Shown here in pieces: positions 1-11,640 of a stretch of DNA of 64,000 bases. The stretch comes from Undaria pinnatifida. Taxonomy: Eukaryota; Sar; Phaeophyceae; Laminariales; Alariaceae. Position numbers and translations under genes: made by a program. The stretch is from positions 11,019,511 to 11,083,510 of the forward strand of contig JABAKD010000007.1 in NCBI GenBank assembly GCA_012845835.1. The letters run 5' to 3'. Position 1 is the first letter of the stretch. Every line of letters starts with the position of its first letter. Below the pieces are notes generated by a model. The model made no database searches, was not told the DNA's origin, and saw only the letters and a program-made list of their open reading frames with translations.

Positions 1-724
1 CACGGACATTTATCGTCGCTTAGCTAGCTCATTTTGCAAGGGATTGTGTTCCGGATCCCTGAGACGGGCAGTCACTTGGAACACCCCATATTGTTTTTCA
101 AAACCTAACATTATAAAAAAAAATTACAATTTTTTGTTCTTCGTTGCTTTGTTCGTAGAAAATTGACGTGCTAGTCAGCTGACCTCATCAGCACCACAGC
201 AGCAGTAGCAGCAACCGACCGGACCAAAAAATACTCAGTATTAGCAGCACAACAGCAGCGAGTCCAGCAACTTACAGCCACAGTAGCAGCAGTACACATG
301 TGGATCGGATTAGTGTGGGGTTTGCGGCGCGCCGCCCCGGACCGTTTGGCCCCGGATCTCGAATTGGGTGCGTGGTCATGGGTGTAGACCAGGGTAAACC
401 GGCCTGCGCTCTGCCGCCGCTCCGTCGGCCGCTCGTGGAAGAAGGAGCGAAAGCGTCTGTGGGGGTGGTTGATCCGGTGTCTTAAATTTTCCCTTGCGGG
501 GTAACTAGACGTGTCCGAATTTAAAGATCGTTTAGACTAGAACAAAATGACATATCTCGGTTTTATATTTCCAGACACAGCAGACGCTAGCAGGAGGAGA
601 CTGGGAGGTTGAGGCGGCCGGGAGCAACTGAGTGTCGAAACGAGCGCCACAGGGCACGGCTGGAATCTCTCCGCGCGGGAGACGGGGCTCACAGAGACAT
701 AGAGCGGGAAAAGCTTGGGAGACA
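1..724. other. no gene recognised; CAG-rich stretch
   Basis: No protein or RNA family is recognisable. Positions 190-297 are rich in CAG/CAA trinucleotides (low-complexity). A short open frame at 300-485 has no recognisable domain and is probably chance. The stretch ends where the 376-bp tandem array begins. Confidence 0.5.
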
Positions 725-2213
725 GGGCCTAGCGGGGAGGGTGGCAGGCATTGTGAGCGCAGCACGCACGCGAGTCTGGACTAGGCCAAATACTTTTTTG
801 TGGCCAGAGTGGAACCTTGGGTAGGGTTCATGGATATGTAACTCCTTGAAAGCAACAGCCAAACACAGGTATATACACGGTGCTGCTGTGGCCCAGACCG
901 GGTACAGTTCTATTTCAGCGTTCGCCACGCCCCCAGGACGCTATCGGATTGGCTGGGTGGATGGGTTCTAGGTCTATTGTTGCTGTTATCGTACACACAT
1001 AGCATACACAAATACACACTCCTGACCACAGCATCAAGTAATGGCGGGTTCAGATGGGAACACTGTCGATTTAGATCGACTTTCTGAAGCTTGGAACATG
1101 GCGCCTAGCGGGGAGGGTGGTCCGCATCGCGAGCGCAGCAAGCATGCGAGTCTCGACCAGGCCCAATACTTTCGTTGTGGCCAGAGTGGAACCTTGGGGA
1201 GGGTTCCAGGATATATAACTCCTTGTTGGCGGCAGCCAAACTCGGGTATATACACGGTGCTACTGTGACCCAAATCGTGTACAGTTCTATTCCAGCGTTC
1301 GCCACGCCCCCAGGACGCAATCCGATTGGCTGGGTGGACAGGTTATAGGTCTGTTGTTGCTATTATCGTACACACATATCATACACACATACATTTCTTA
1401 CTACATGCACCAAGAAGTGGCGGGTTCAGATGGGAATACAAACGATTGAGTTCTACTTTCTGAAGCTTGGAACATGGCGCCTAGCGGGGAGGGTGGCAGG
1501 CATCGCGAGCGCAGCAAGCACCCGAGTCTCGACCAGGCCAAATACTTTTGTTGTGGCCAGAGTGAAACCATGGGTAGCGTTCAAGGATATATAACTCATT
1601 GATAGCGACAGCCAAACTCGGGTATATACACGGTGCTACTGTGGCCCAAACCGGGTACAGTTCTGTTTCAGCGTTCGCCACGACCCCAGGACGCAATCAG
1701 ATTGGCTGGGTGGACAGGTTATAGGTCTGTTGTTGCTTTTATGGTACACACATATCATACGCACTTACATTTCTGACCACATGCATCAAGTAGTGGCGAG
1801 TTCAGATGGGAACACTGTCGATTTAGATCTACTTTCTGAAGCTTAGAACATGGCGCCTAACACGGAGGGTGGCAGGCATCGCGAGCGCAGCAAGCATGCG
1901 AGTCTTGACCATGCCAAATACTTTTGTTGTGGCCAGAGTGAAACCATGGGTAAGGTTCAAGGATATATAACTCCTTGTTAGCGATAGCCAACCTCGGGTA
2001 TATACACGGTACTGCTGTGGCCCAAATCGTGTACAGATCCATTTTAGCGTTCGCCACGCGCCCAGGACGCTATCGGATCGGCTGGGTGGATCGGTTCTAC
2101 GTCTGTTGGTGCTATTATCTTATTCACATATCAGACACACATACATTTCTGACCACATGCATCAAGTAGTGGCGGGTTCAGATTGTAACATTATCGATTT
2201 AGATCTACATTCT
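725..2213. repeat. 376-bp tandem satellite, four copies
   Basis: The landmark GCGCCTAGCGGGGAGGG (GGGCCTAGCGG in the first copy, decayed in the fourth) recurs at 725, 1101, 1477 and 1853, exactly 376 bases apart each time. The last unit stops matching near 2213. Every unit holds two TATA-like stretches (near GATATATAACTC and GTATATACACGG) and the landmark GTTCGCCACGC. Each unit also carries an open minus-strand frame of about 66-79 codons with a recognisably shared translation, but no known domain. The even spacing suggests expansion by unequal exchange or replication slippage. Confidence 0.93.
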
Positions 2214-3028
2214 ACGGTGATAAACGAGGAGCACATCAAGTTTTTGGTTCTGTACCAAAGAGTTGAACGCTACCTCCAAGTCATGGAAACTCCTACCACC
2301 TACGCCATACATACCGAGATTGTTGCCGCCGACCAATTAAAAACTGTATAAGATCCAAGAGCGACTGAAATTGCTTGGTCAGTCCTATCCACTACCACCA
2401 AGTGCAAACACATGTGTGACGTACTATATAGCAACCAGCACTATACGGTACACTGCATCCTCTGATCACTGATAATTTGTTTGCGCGTACATCAGTACAA
2501 CGTGCATCCACCGCTACCACACGTTTCCCGCTCTGCACTTCTCTTTCCTTAGAGCAATGCCCTAGCTCATGCCACACGTTTCCTCTAAGAAGAGCAGTGG
2601 GGTCTTACTATGTGAGTACGCGTAACACCATTATAGGCGGGAAAATATTTATACGTGTGTTACCGGTGTCTTCCTTTGCGCCTTGCGACGCCCCCGGGAT
2701 TTCACTTTACCCGCATCCCGAAGGGGAACCTTGAACATATATTCTCGAGTAAAGTACATCCTGCACTCTCTAACCTCTGATTCACAAAACTGCTATTTCA
2801 GCTATAAACTTTCAAAACTCTCCAGCCTGGTAACGGGACAACGAAGAACGATTTATCTCCCGCAGTGTGCCACGTATACAATACCTCGCACGAGAAGGGG
2901 ACGCCAAGAGCAGAAACCAAGGGAAATATGGGGGGAGGGGGGAGAGGAGCAGCTGTACTGATACAGCTGCATGCAGATGAATGCAGAAACGAATTGGTAG
3001 ATCGTGTGGCAAGGTATCCTGTTCGACT
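2214..3028. other. no gene recognised
   Basis: A plus-strand open frame at 2106-2351 starts inside the last satellite unit and ends with an acidic stretch, but matches nothing I know. The rest has short frames only, plus a purine-rich run at 2927-2950. It separates the satellite from long-repeat copy A. Confidence 0.4.
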
Positions 3029-3642
3029 AATATTCGTGGACCGTGTGCTAGCGCTATAGCCCTGAACCCCCGATACAGTGAGTGGTGGTTTTGCTTTGTC
3101 TTGTTTGTGTTCGTTGAGTTTAATGGGAGAAGGGCGAAGAAAGCGACGGTAATGACTTGTTGGCGTTCTCTCTTTCTTTGTTCTATGTTTTGTATGTCCC
3201 CTTATTTCCCTACCTCCCCACCGGCATTGTGCCGGTATCTTCCTCTTCTTCGTGTTGTTTTGTCCGTGAAACAGCAGTTATTCTCTTCGTGTTTCTTTAT
3301 CCGTGCAGCAGCAAGCAGCAGGTTTCTTTTTCGTATTGTTTTGGCCGTGCTACAAGTAAGTGTCTGTTCCTCTTCGGTACGAATGGTGTTTATCTTGCAG
3401 TCTTTCCTTATCGGACCTCACCCATTACGTTCTTCAGAACTATCTACCTGTTGTATTAATTGTCTGATTTGCCTTGTTAAATTGTTTCTCTTCTTTTTTT
3501 CGTGTTTCCTCCCTTTTTTTGTAGTCTGGCTTGTTTTGTGTGTTTTCGTACCCGGTAGGGTAGCATTTCACTTGCTTTATCTTTCTTTATGAATTGCGGC
3601 TGTTTGATTTACTGTGTTTCACGTAGTCTATGAAATAATAAT

Positions 3643-5168
3643 CAGGGTTTAGGTCGGTTAAAATCCCGACCTCAAAATCTCACCCTAGTAGGCGGGATCC
3701 GGGATACCGGCTTATGCCGGCATATTTAGGTACCGCCGAAGGCTGTACCGGCAAAAAATGCAGCCCCGGTAACCGTTTAAAATGTTCCGACAAATGGCAC
3801 TAAGGCCCGGATGAACCCACGTGATTTTCGAGCCCCGGATACCGCCCAAAAGGTACCGGCATGTTGCAATCCCGAAAAAACGTACCGGTTCATTTTAGAG
3901 TACCGGATACCGCCCAAAAAGTACCGGCATATTGAAATCCCGGCAAGAAAGCACCGGTAAAATGGATCGCCGGGATTCCGTGCACTTCTTCACTGGCCGA
4001 GTGGTCTGGGAGATGATATGTAACTCTATAAGATCTAAGTGCGGGGTTCGTTTCCTTCCAAACAGTTTTATTTTTTTTTTTCCGACTGTTTTTTCTTCAT
4101 TCTTCAGAAGTTTTATTTTTTTAATGCTGTGAGGCCCATTTATTTGTTATATAACTCTCTTTACTCACTGATTGTACGACTTACCCCAGGATGTACATGA
4201 TAAACTGATGCATTATTTCCAAAACCGTCACATTTATCCCCTCAAAATAGTGTATAGTTTCCACGCACATATTGAGCTGCCCACCCCCCCCTCCAAACCC
4301 GCTCGCTCTTGATCAAACCACACTCCCACGTCCTTCAAAACTCCCCCCCCCCCCCCCCCTCACCGGTTATTCGACTTATATGATTCACTCGATAAAAGGA
4401 TACATTTCCCTCCACAGCTGTCAGATTTTGTCCCCCTCAGAAACGGGTTTTATAGGTTTCGCGCACAGACTGACTAAAATCACGCTGTTGACCCTGATAG
4501 CTACACTGTAGTTGTAAGGGGAGTCGCCGACCTATATCCTTAATGAGGACACACAACTCGTACTGCGCGCGATTCGGAGTATCACACACAGCTTGCAAAG
4601 ATGAGTTTCGACGAAATCTTCGATCTCACAGCTTGAGTGTATTTTCGTTTAGATATATATATTTTTTTGTTCGGGGCGGGTTCTTTTTCGGCAGAACATT
4701 TTTTTATTCGGTGGACGGCAGCCGTGCAGACCAACACCAGCCACCTGCCCACACCTCATAGCGTGTGCGGTCCAGCAGAACGACGAGCGCTTCGGATGGG
4801 AACCCCAGTACTGAAAGTAGTGCAGGGGCCGCGTCGGCCGAGGTGTCTGTGCCTGGTGTGGGTGCAACCGTCCCCGTTCTACCGGTCAGGCTAGCTTGCT
4901 GGTTTACTTCATTCGCATCAATTTCCGGCATGTTGCATTCCCGGCGAAAAAGTACCGGCACATTTTGCTGTACCGGGTGCCGCCGACGGCGGTCCGGGCA
5001 TGTTGCGGTCCCGGCGAAAATGTACCAGAATATATAGATTGTTCCGGATACCGCAAAGGCGGTATCGGCAAATAACTTAGTCCCGGCAACCCGGCCAAAG
5101 TATCCCGTCACATTGCATTCCCATGTCGTTGTGACGCGACAACAAAACCCGTCCCGACCTGAACCCTG
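3643..5168. mobile_element. hAT-like non-autonomous DNA transposon, 1526 bp
   Basis: Terminal inverted repeats CAGGGTTTAGGTCGG (left) and, on the other strand, CAGGGTTCAGGTCGG (right) match at 14 of 15 positions. They are flanked by ATAATAAT (3635-3642) and ATAAAAAT (5169-5176), an 8-bp duplication with one mismatch. CAGGG ends and 8-bp target duplications are typical of hAT elements. Copy B at 19840-19862 is uninterrupted at the same place and serves as empty site. The subterminal regions carry repeated ACCGGCAT/CCGGATACCG motifs (for example 3835 and 3903, 68 bases apart; more at 4928-5090), as expected for transposase-binding arrays. No transposase frame remains. An R2 block lies nested in the middle. 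Confidence 0.88.
4170..4641 (+). repeat. R2 modular C-rich repeat (+), nested in the hAT-like element
   Basis: Nearly full R2 unit: an outer module with AACTGATGCATT, a C-rich spacer, TTGATCAAA, CCTCACCGG, then a second copy of the AACTGATGCATT module. It ends with GGAGTATCACACACAGC and the AGTTTCGAC segment. The two modules are imperfect copies of each other, so R2 is dimeric. No coding frame. Confidence 0.88.
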
Positions 5169-5319
5169 ATAAAAATACGTTGTATATCTCTCTAGGATGA
5201 AGAATCATGACGGACTCTCAAGGTGTACTGAATCATTATGATGTCGTTGCGTAGAAAGAAAGGTATAATGTCAAGACAGCACATACGACTAAAACAGGCA
5301 CAAAATGTATGGCGTAGTG

Positions 5320-5620
5320 ACGATAGACCGTGGTTCCTGGTCCGAATACCCATCCATGGTGCTTCCGGATCAGTGGCATACACTGTTTCTGGCTGTCGCG
5401 CTGGGGTTCGAATTTCGGGTGATGTACACAACTTGCGCATGAATATTTCCTGTGTATTCTTGCGCCGACAAAAGCTCGAGGAGGGTGTCGGAGGGTGTGA
5501 AAGATACTGGATTGAGTGAGGATCGACGCGCAAAGGGAAAGCGCAATACTCAGAAAGAAAAAAATAATCAAGGGACGTTCGAGAGGCGGATAGAACGGGC
5601 GACGACACCGGCAACCATCG
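5320..5620 (+). repeat. tRNA-like (SINE-type) segment inside long-repeat copy A
   Basis: Contains a Pol III B-box-like GGGGTTCGAATTTCGG (about 5402-5417) about 30-40 bases after an A-box-like GTGGCATACACTG. The matching segment in copy B (19975-20290) has GGGGTTCGAATCTCGG. No cloverleaf can be closed, so this looks like a tRNA-derived repeat rather than a tRNA gene. It ends in a segment loosely like the body of the SINE family at 8.2, 11.4 and 17.7 kb. Confidence 0.55.
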
Positions 5621-5934
5621 GTACCTAGTGAAAGAGCTGGGAGTGAATAGACGCGAGTTTTTCATACTACGTATGCGATCGAAAGGACGTGAATGGGCAC
5701 GGAACGTGTACTATATTATAGCAAACAAACGTTCATTTTCCACGAATCACGTACAAACGAACGCCTCTATATTTTTAGTTTTTTTTCTTCTTTCTTGTTT
5801 GAGTCTTCCCTCTCTCTTCGTCCGTCTTCTTTTTCATGCCGCTAATAATACACTGTGTTCGCAGAATAGACTATCTATTCTAACATCAACAACAGTCCAT
5901 ATTGCCTTTGATGTTTTCATAACAGACTACTACA

Positions 5935-6360
5935 ATTTTTGATGTATCCCCTTAAAGGATCTATAGTTTCCACTCACTGTTTGAGTTTCCCCGCCCGCCA
6001 CCGCCCCCCAACCCCCCCCGCTTCCTCTTGATCAAACCCAAACCCCCACGTCCCACGTCCTAAAAAAATCCGCCCTCCCCTCACCGGTTATTCGCAGGAT
6101 TCACATGATATACTGATGCATTTCCTTCCACAGCCGTCAAATTTTGACCCCCTCAAAAAACGGGTTGTTGTATATTTTCCGCGCACGGACTGTCTAACAT
6201 TATTGCCCTGTTGACACTGATAGCTACAATGTAGTTCCAAGGGGTATATCCTTGGCGACGACACACAACCCGTAATCCGCGCGACCGGAGTATCACACAC
6301 AGCTTGCAAATGAGTTTCGACAAAATCTTCGATCTCGCAGCTGGAGTGTACATTTATCTT
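5935..6360 (+). repeat. R2 modular repeat (+) inserted in copy A
   Basis: Full dimeric R2 with C-rich spacer at about 6000-6025. It interrupts a stretch that runs through in copy B around 24250-24275, so it arrived after the long repeat duplicated. The target duplication is not clear by eye. Confidence 0.85.
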
Positions 6361-8127
6361 TAAATGATAAACATTTTTGAACGATTCAGCATTCGGAACG
6401 TGCAGCTTGACTGGGCCAGTCATTTTCCCTTTTCTGCTAGGGCGGCTGTAGACTGTAGATTGGGTGCGCACTTGTGCATCTCGGGTATTTCTTGCACGTT
6501 CGCATATATATATACTCTGTGCACGTGCGGAGAGTACGCTTGCTTGGCATGCCCTCTTGGTTCGCGACCTCGAGGTGGCTACGTCGTAATCGCTCTGAGA
6601 AACTGTACAAACCGATGGGTTCCAAAGTGGTTTCTATACTACACGTGGCTGTCAGAATCAACCGCTCTGTACTGTAACAATACGTGGGGTTTGAAAGAGC
6701 AAGCACCCGCTGCACGGTCGAACAGTCAGTCTCTTTGTGCCCGAAGCTACAGGATTCGGCTTCTTAGAGGCGACAAAACATCGATTTCGACACCACCACG
6801 TGGAAAACCCCGGCGGCAGGACTTATCGTAGAACGCACCAGCTTGGTGGTGAGCAGGGGAGAACGAAAATACAAAACCGTACCCACACTTCTTTTTTGGA
6901 GCCAGACAGAGGCGGGTTACCTAAACCAAGTAAAAAATAGTTGGAAACAATATCGCAACTTTGTCGATTCGCGCAGAAATGACGACGCTCCAATTAGTTT
7001 TCGTTTTGACCTTCCGAGAAGGAGCGTGGTTTCATTTTCTCATTTTTTACGTGCCCCCCACCCTGCGGTGACAATGAATAATAATACGTTTTTCAACTGG
7101 GTGGGGCGGCCTAACTTCACGGCGCAACGTAGAGTGAACGTAAGGGGCCGCATTCTGACCTTATCTACAAATGATAGCAGGGAAATGTGTACCGTATGCA
7201 TGTCGTCGGTTTGTGTTCTACCAGGTCGACGAGCCCTTGTGTGCTGTAAGACTTTGATTAAAGCGTGTTTATCTTCCTGTTTGTTCGCTTTTTTTCGCAT
7301 GCTAACTTCCTACCCTGGCGTCCACGCATAAGATCAACTGTTCACATAAAGTTGATTACACTGAGCCTAACGTTGTGTGTGTTGTCATTGAAATGTTTGT
7401 ATATCTGCCCAGTTCCAGCAGTAGGTCCTGGACACTGACGAGGACACGCTGTACGTATCGATCTGTGGCGACGCGTGGTAGACGCAACACCTTTCGTTAT
7501 CTCGCCATTGTGTTCGAAACAAGTGAGCGCCTTTTTCATCTGCTATCATATAGAACTTCTCGCCTGAGCTGTGTTTTATTCCACGGGTTTGTCACCTCTG
7601 TACATAAGAATATAGTCTACTTGTTCAAGGCTTAGTTTGGGTAAGCTATTGGTTAGCTTTTTGCAAGTGGTGGTCAAACGGAATAATAATCCTGTGTCTC
7701 GAATATTTAAAACGGTTGGAATAGATTCCAACATCCATCCCCGGGATAAAGGTACAGAGCAGTAGTAGACTAACACATTCGGTTTTGCATCTAGATTCCT
7801 TCTTCTTTTTTTCGTGTATATGTACTCGTACTGCGTAGGAAAAAAAGTCGTTCTATAGATAGACTGTTTCAGATGCAAACCCGAATGCAATAGTACCTCG
7901 TACTGCTCGTACACATACTGAGGTTGCAATTTACTTGAAACAATACAAACTGCACCGAGACACAGAGAAGTATGTACTTGTACAGGCCTCAAGCCGGTGA
8001 AAAAGAACCATGACATTGTAGCAAATATTAAAAAAAAGTAATAAAACACTTTTTTCAGCGATGAGATCGACTCAAAAGGAATTTGATAAGGAATTGGATG
8101 TTGTAACTGATTGTAACAACAAAAATA

Positions 8128-8640
8128 CACTTTAGCTGCGAAATCGAACATTTCGTCGAAACTCATACTTGCAAGCTGTGTGTGACACTCTGATCGCGCT
8201 TATTACTCGGTGTGTGTCCCAATTAAGGTTTTTCCCCCTACGTTCCAGCTTCTGGAGAAGCCGTGGTCACAGGTGTCGTCCCTCCTGCCCCCTAGCTCTT
8301 GCCTTCGATATTTATCGCGCAGAGGATTCAGCAATCCCAGTGCTCGTCCATTTTTATCCAGCGTTGCTAACTCACGCTCTCGCGCTTCCCGCAATTCAAT
8401 ATGTGCACAAGAAAAAGTCCGAAGGAATTTATGCGAGTATGCACTCTACGGGGCTCGAACTCACGGAGCTGACCTATACCGGGCTCGATGATAACCTGAT
8501 ACGCCACAGGGGCGACCGGTTTTAGAGGTCGGCGACTCCCCTTCGAACTACAGTGTAGCTCGTACCAGGGTCAACCGGGTGATGTTAGTCAGTCTGTGCG
8601 CGGAAACTATACACAGGCTGTTTTTGGTATCTCGCGCTCT
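8128..8640 (-). repeat. R2 repeat (-) at the end of copy A, split by a SINE
   Basis: The outer half (8128-8235) carries TTTCGTCGAAACTCAT and the CACACAGC landmark on the minus strand. The inner half resumes at 8520 with GAGGTCGGCGACTCCCC. The SINE at 8243-8518 sits between. R2 in this orientation also ends copy B. Confidence 0.83.
8243..8518 (-). mobile_element. tRNA-derived SINE, copy 1
   Basis: On the minus strand a tRNA-like head starts near 8517 with an A-box-like GTGGCGTATCAGG (8495-8507). A B-box-like GAGTTCGAGCCC follows (8451-8462), then a body with AGCGCGAGAGCGTGAG. The same order is seen at 11358-11640 and 17693-17980. It is inserted into R2, which resumes on both sides. No RT is encoded, so it would depend on LINE enzymes. 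Confidence 0.82.
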
Positions 8641-8644
8641 CTCT

Positions 8645-8870
8645 TGCTTAAACGCCCCAACAAATGTTGAAGTACATCAGAGTAATACACACTTCCACGC
8701 CCTGGATATCGCCTCATTGTATTTTTAGAGCCGCCCATGCCGCTGCTGCAATCCCCCCCCCCCCCTCCCCGCCCCTAACGCCCCCTCCTCCCCCACCACC
8801 CGCAATATCGCCTAGACCCAGCACCAGGCGTATAGCGAACCCCTACATCTATGAGACCTAAAGCCCTCCC
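8645..8870 (+). repeat. R3 modular C-rich repeat (+)
   Basis: R3 landmarks are AGAGTAATA followed by ACTTCCACGCCCTGGA, then a C-run, CCACCACCCGCA, and the GCGTATAGC block before a second C-run. It is directly followed by R2. The R3-R2 order recurs at 18.0-19.0, 39.9-40.3 and 40.5-41.2 kb. Confidence 0.78.
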
Positions 8871-8899
8871 CCCCCCCGCCCCCCGCCGCTCCCGCCCCT

Positions 8900-9340
8900 T
8901 CCCCCCCTCCTCACCCATAAGAAGGATTTATAGTAACCTTTTTTAGGCACAAATTGATCTGCCCCACCCGTCCCCTCACCCCTGTCCCCCCCTCGCGCCC
9001 CGCTTTTGATCAAAATCAAGCCCCCACGTCCTTAAAATCTCCGCCCTCCCCTCACCGGTTATTCGACTTACCATATTCACTCGATAAACTGATGCATTCC
9101 CTTCCACTGCTGTCAGATTTTGTCCCCCTCATAAACGGATTTTATAGTTTCCGCCGCACAGACTGCCTAACATCACCCTGTTACCCTGATAGCTACACTG
9201 TAGTTGCAAGGGGAGTCGCCGACCTATATCCTTAATGAGGACACACAACCTGTAATACGCGCGATCGGAGTATCACACACAGCTTGCAAAGATGAGTTTC
9301 GACAAAATATTCGATCGCACAGCTGGAGTGTATTTGAAAA
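8900..9340 (+). repeat. R2 modular repeat (+)
   Basis: Dimeric R2 with the C-rich spacer at about 8980-9000, TTTTGATCAAAA, CTCACCGGTTATTCGAC and the GCTTGCAAAGATGAG end. No coding frame. Confidence 0.87.
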
Positions 9341-9545
9341 TTATTAACTTAACAGAAGATGATATGAACCAAGATACATAGTGCGCAGGATAGTTTTAAA
9401 TTCTCTGTATTGGGGTATTTTTCTTTACACGCGTGTAGAACATGTACGTACCAAACTGCTCTTCTTGATTGTTTAACATGTTGTTTCAAAAAAGATATCG
9501 CCTCGATGCTCACGAGCACACACTATATAGAGCTACTCGTACATG
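9341..9545 (+). repeat. dispersed repeat shared with 27540-27765
   Basis: Follows R2 in the same order as at 27.5 kb. Shared landmarks are CACGCGT with a following TGTACGTAC, AAACTGCTCTT, and GCCTCGATGCTCA before a TAGAGCTA segment. In the 27-kb locus it is followed by R2 on the opposite strand. Confidence 0.78.
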
Positions 9546-9860
9546 TTATGTAGCTCTGAGGCAACGCGACGTAGGCCCAACATCGTTCGATGCGTGCATA
9601 CTTCGTATTGTGGCATGAAACATGGGTTGGGGTCGTCTCGGTCTCATCTGATGATATAATTTCTAATACAATACTCCGGAGTATTTCCGACGCGCAGGGG
9701 GCCCGTACATACATTCATGTGGTCACGAAATTTGGTGTGTTCTGGCTGACCAGTTTCTCCACTCTGAAACCTGGCGGGGGTAATCTATCGTCAAAACCCA
9801 TGGCCAGGAGGTGATAAATGTCACGTCCGGGTAGGACCAGATCGTCTTGGAACCACGACG
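9545..9860 (+). repeat. dispersed repeat R5, copy 1
   Basis: Matches 33425-33735. Shared landmarks are GTTATGTAGCT, CATCGTTCGATGCGTGCATA, GGGGCCCGTACATACATTCAT-like, and GGGTAGGACCAG near the end. No coding frame is recognisable. Confidence 0.85.
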
Positions 9861-11357
9861 TGCTACGCGAAACGTATGCAGGTCGCCAGTGGGATGCGAT
9901 AGTGTGCCTAGAGAGCAAAACACAATAATAATGTAGGACACCCCAAGAGGGGGCTGACGGTATCTAGCTCTCGCCATGTGTCTGGTCGGTTTTTGCTCAA
10001 ATACATCTGCGTGTGGATGTTTTTGATTCACGGTAGGAAATTTCCTCGTAGACTTGTACTTCCGTAAGTATGTACTTGGTACATGGCACTTAGTGTACTA
10101 GGATGTGGAACAGAGTACTTTGCATAAAATGGTGTGCGCATGTGCGAAGGTCTGTTGCAACTATGTCTGTGCCTGGTCGTATGAAGTTTATACCAGGTAC
10201 TACATACCCAGATATATTCTAGCAGCAATATACCCATGAAGACGCCCATACTTCCGAGAGGAGTAAGACACAACAGCATGGCTGGCCGAGGCTGGGTTCC
10301 TTGCCCTAAACTGCTACTGTAATAATGCGTTCTACTCGTCTAACGTTTAGACCAAATAATTGCCTCCGAAGTTGACGAGTACTTAAACACGATTATGCCT
10401 CATCCTTCAATCTTCCTGCTTCTCGTTTGTATATTACTGACAGTGGTATAGCAGTGTACCGTGGCGTGCATTGGTGTGCTGACACCGTAAGATGTACGCC
10501 ACTTTTATATTGGTACCCTACGTGCGAGGTATATGTATGTGTGCGCACAACCTATCACATAGGGAAGTCCGTTTGACTAAACTTCGAACAACCTCCATCA
10601 CGCATAAGAATCTGAGAAGACCAAGCCCACGGTGCGGGGGGGATTAATTAAGCAGTACCTCCTCGGGTACTTCCGTACAATGTTGTAATGAAAAACACGC
10701 ATTACATATGCTATGAATGCATGTAGAGGATCTTTCGACAACGACAACGAACCTGCGGCAGCATCCACCAGTACTGTTCTATCCTGAGAAGTGTGGCTTC
10801 TATGAAAGGGACCTGGGTATTATCATTGATAGACCCTCCCCCCCCGCCCCCCCCCTCGCCACCGAGAGATCAGGGGTCCGATCCCCTGTCGAAATCTGAC
10901 AAATACGTCATAGTGCGGTAGGTAGACCTAAGCAACGGCTAGGTTCAATCTCGGGCAAAAAAAAGCCAGTCTGCTGACTATATTGAATGTTTTCATCGTA
11001 AATATTGATCAAAGAACGCCGCATGCATGTCGAGCCGCAAACACAGCGCTGAAGGTGCTAGGGTGCCGACCATCGCAGGTTCCCTCGCAAAAAAGGGCAG
11101 TACTGCTTAAGACTTTCTGCTATCTTTCTATAAACTCGCTTTACGTATAGTCAGCCAACCCACTGCCGCCGCGTCATACGTACTGTTCAGTCCCTGCAAG
11201 CTCGAAGCGCAAGAACTGCGGGGCAGGTGGGAAAGTTTCGAAGAAAGACGCGTGGAAAAACTTCAAGATCACAGCGTTAAATCTGCTGTGCGAAAATGTT
11301 GCTCAAGGGATTCGTACGTACCGCGACGCATATACCGCGCTTTAAACTACTTTTAAA
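9861..11357. other. no gene recognised
   Basis: Only short frames without domains. A tRNA-like T-arm (CAGGG, loop, CCCTG) appears near 10868-10884 and a B-box-like GGTTCAATCTC near 10942, but neither has a credible cloverleaf around it. Two C-runs lie at 10833-10856. Confidence 0.4.
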
Positions 11358-11640
11358 GGTCGCCACCGGAGCAGTAGATGAGTCTCATCGATACTAAGTC
11401 GATGGTGTACGTTCGAATCCTCACGGGTGCATACTAGTGTTCGTACGGACGTTCCTATGAGTAAACAAATTTTCAGCCGAAAGCGCGAGAGCATGAGTTA
11501 GCAAAGTTCACTGAAAATCGACAAGCATACATAGCTGGACGGGGGGAACGCTGAACCCTATGTGCGTAAAAAATGGAAGGCGCGCACCGCCGTAGGGGGG
11601 TGGATGCGTGTCCAGAACGTCCTTGGGAGAAAAACGTCAT
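11358..11640 (+). mobile_element. tRNA-derived SINE, copy 3
   Basis: Same family as the copies at 8.2 and 17.7 kb but on the plus strand. The head begins near GGTCGCCACCGG, with a near-canonical B-box ACGTTCGAATCC (about 11409-11420). The body has AAAGCGCGAGAGCATGAG at 11480-11497, then AACGCTGAACCCTA. The A-box is degraded. Confidence 0.75.

Larger units (their letters stand above)
3029..8140 (+). repeat. long dispersed repeat, copy A (interrupted)
   Basis: Collinear with copy B at 19058-26185. Matching landmarks include the start (3029 with 19060), a pyrimidine-rich segment with GCAGCAGC motifs (3200-3590 with 19270-19790), a tRNA-like segment (5320 with 19980), a stretch around 6520-6590 with 24410-24475, and the end (7640-8140 with 25700-26185). 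Copy A is interrupted by a hAT-like element at 3643-5168 and by an R2 block at about 5935-6360. Without them it is about 3.15 kb, close to copy B without its own insertions. No open frame is shared convincingly between the copies, so it is probably non-coding or long decayed. Confidence 0.87.

Noticed and set aside
7576-8166. 196-codon minus-strand frame
   Set aside because: The homologous part of copy B (25700-26210) is broken into several frames, and the first codons lie in the R2 block. No domain.
10860-10950. Possible tRNA gene (T-arm-like hairpin and B-box-like sequence)
   Set aside because: No acceptor, D or anticodon stems can be paired around them.
11370-11440. Possible tRNA gene with canonical B box
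   Set aside because: The T stem does not pair and the flanks match the SINE family, so it is annotated as a SINE head.
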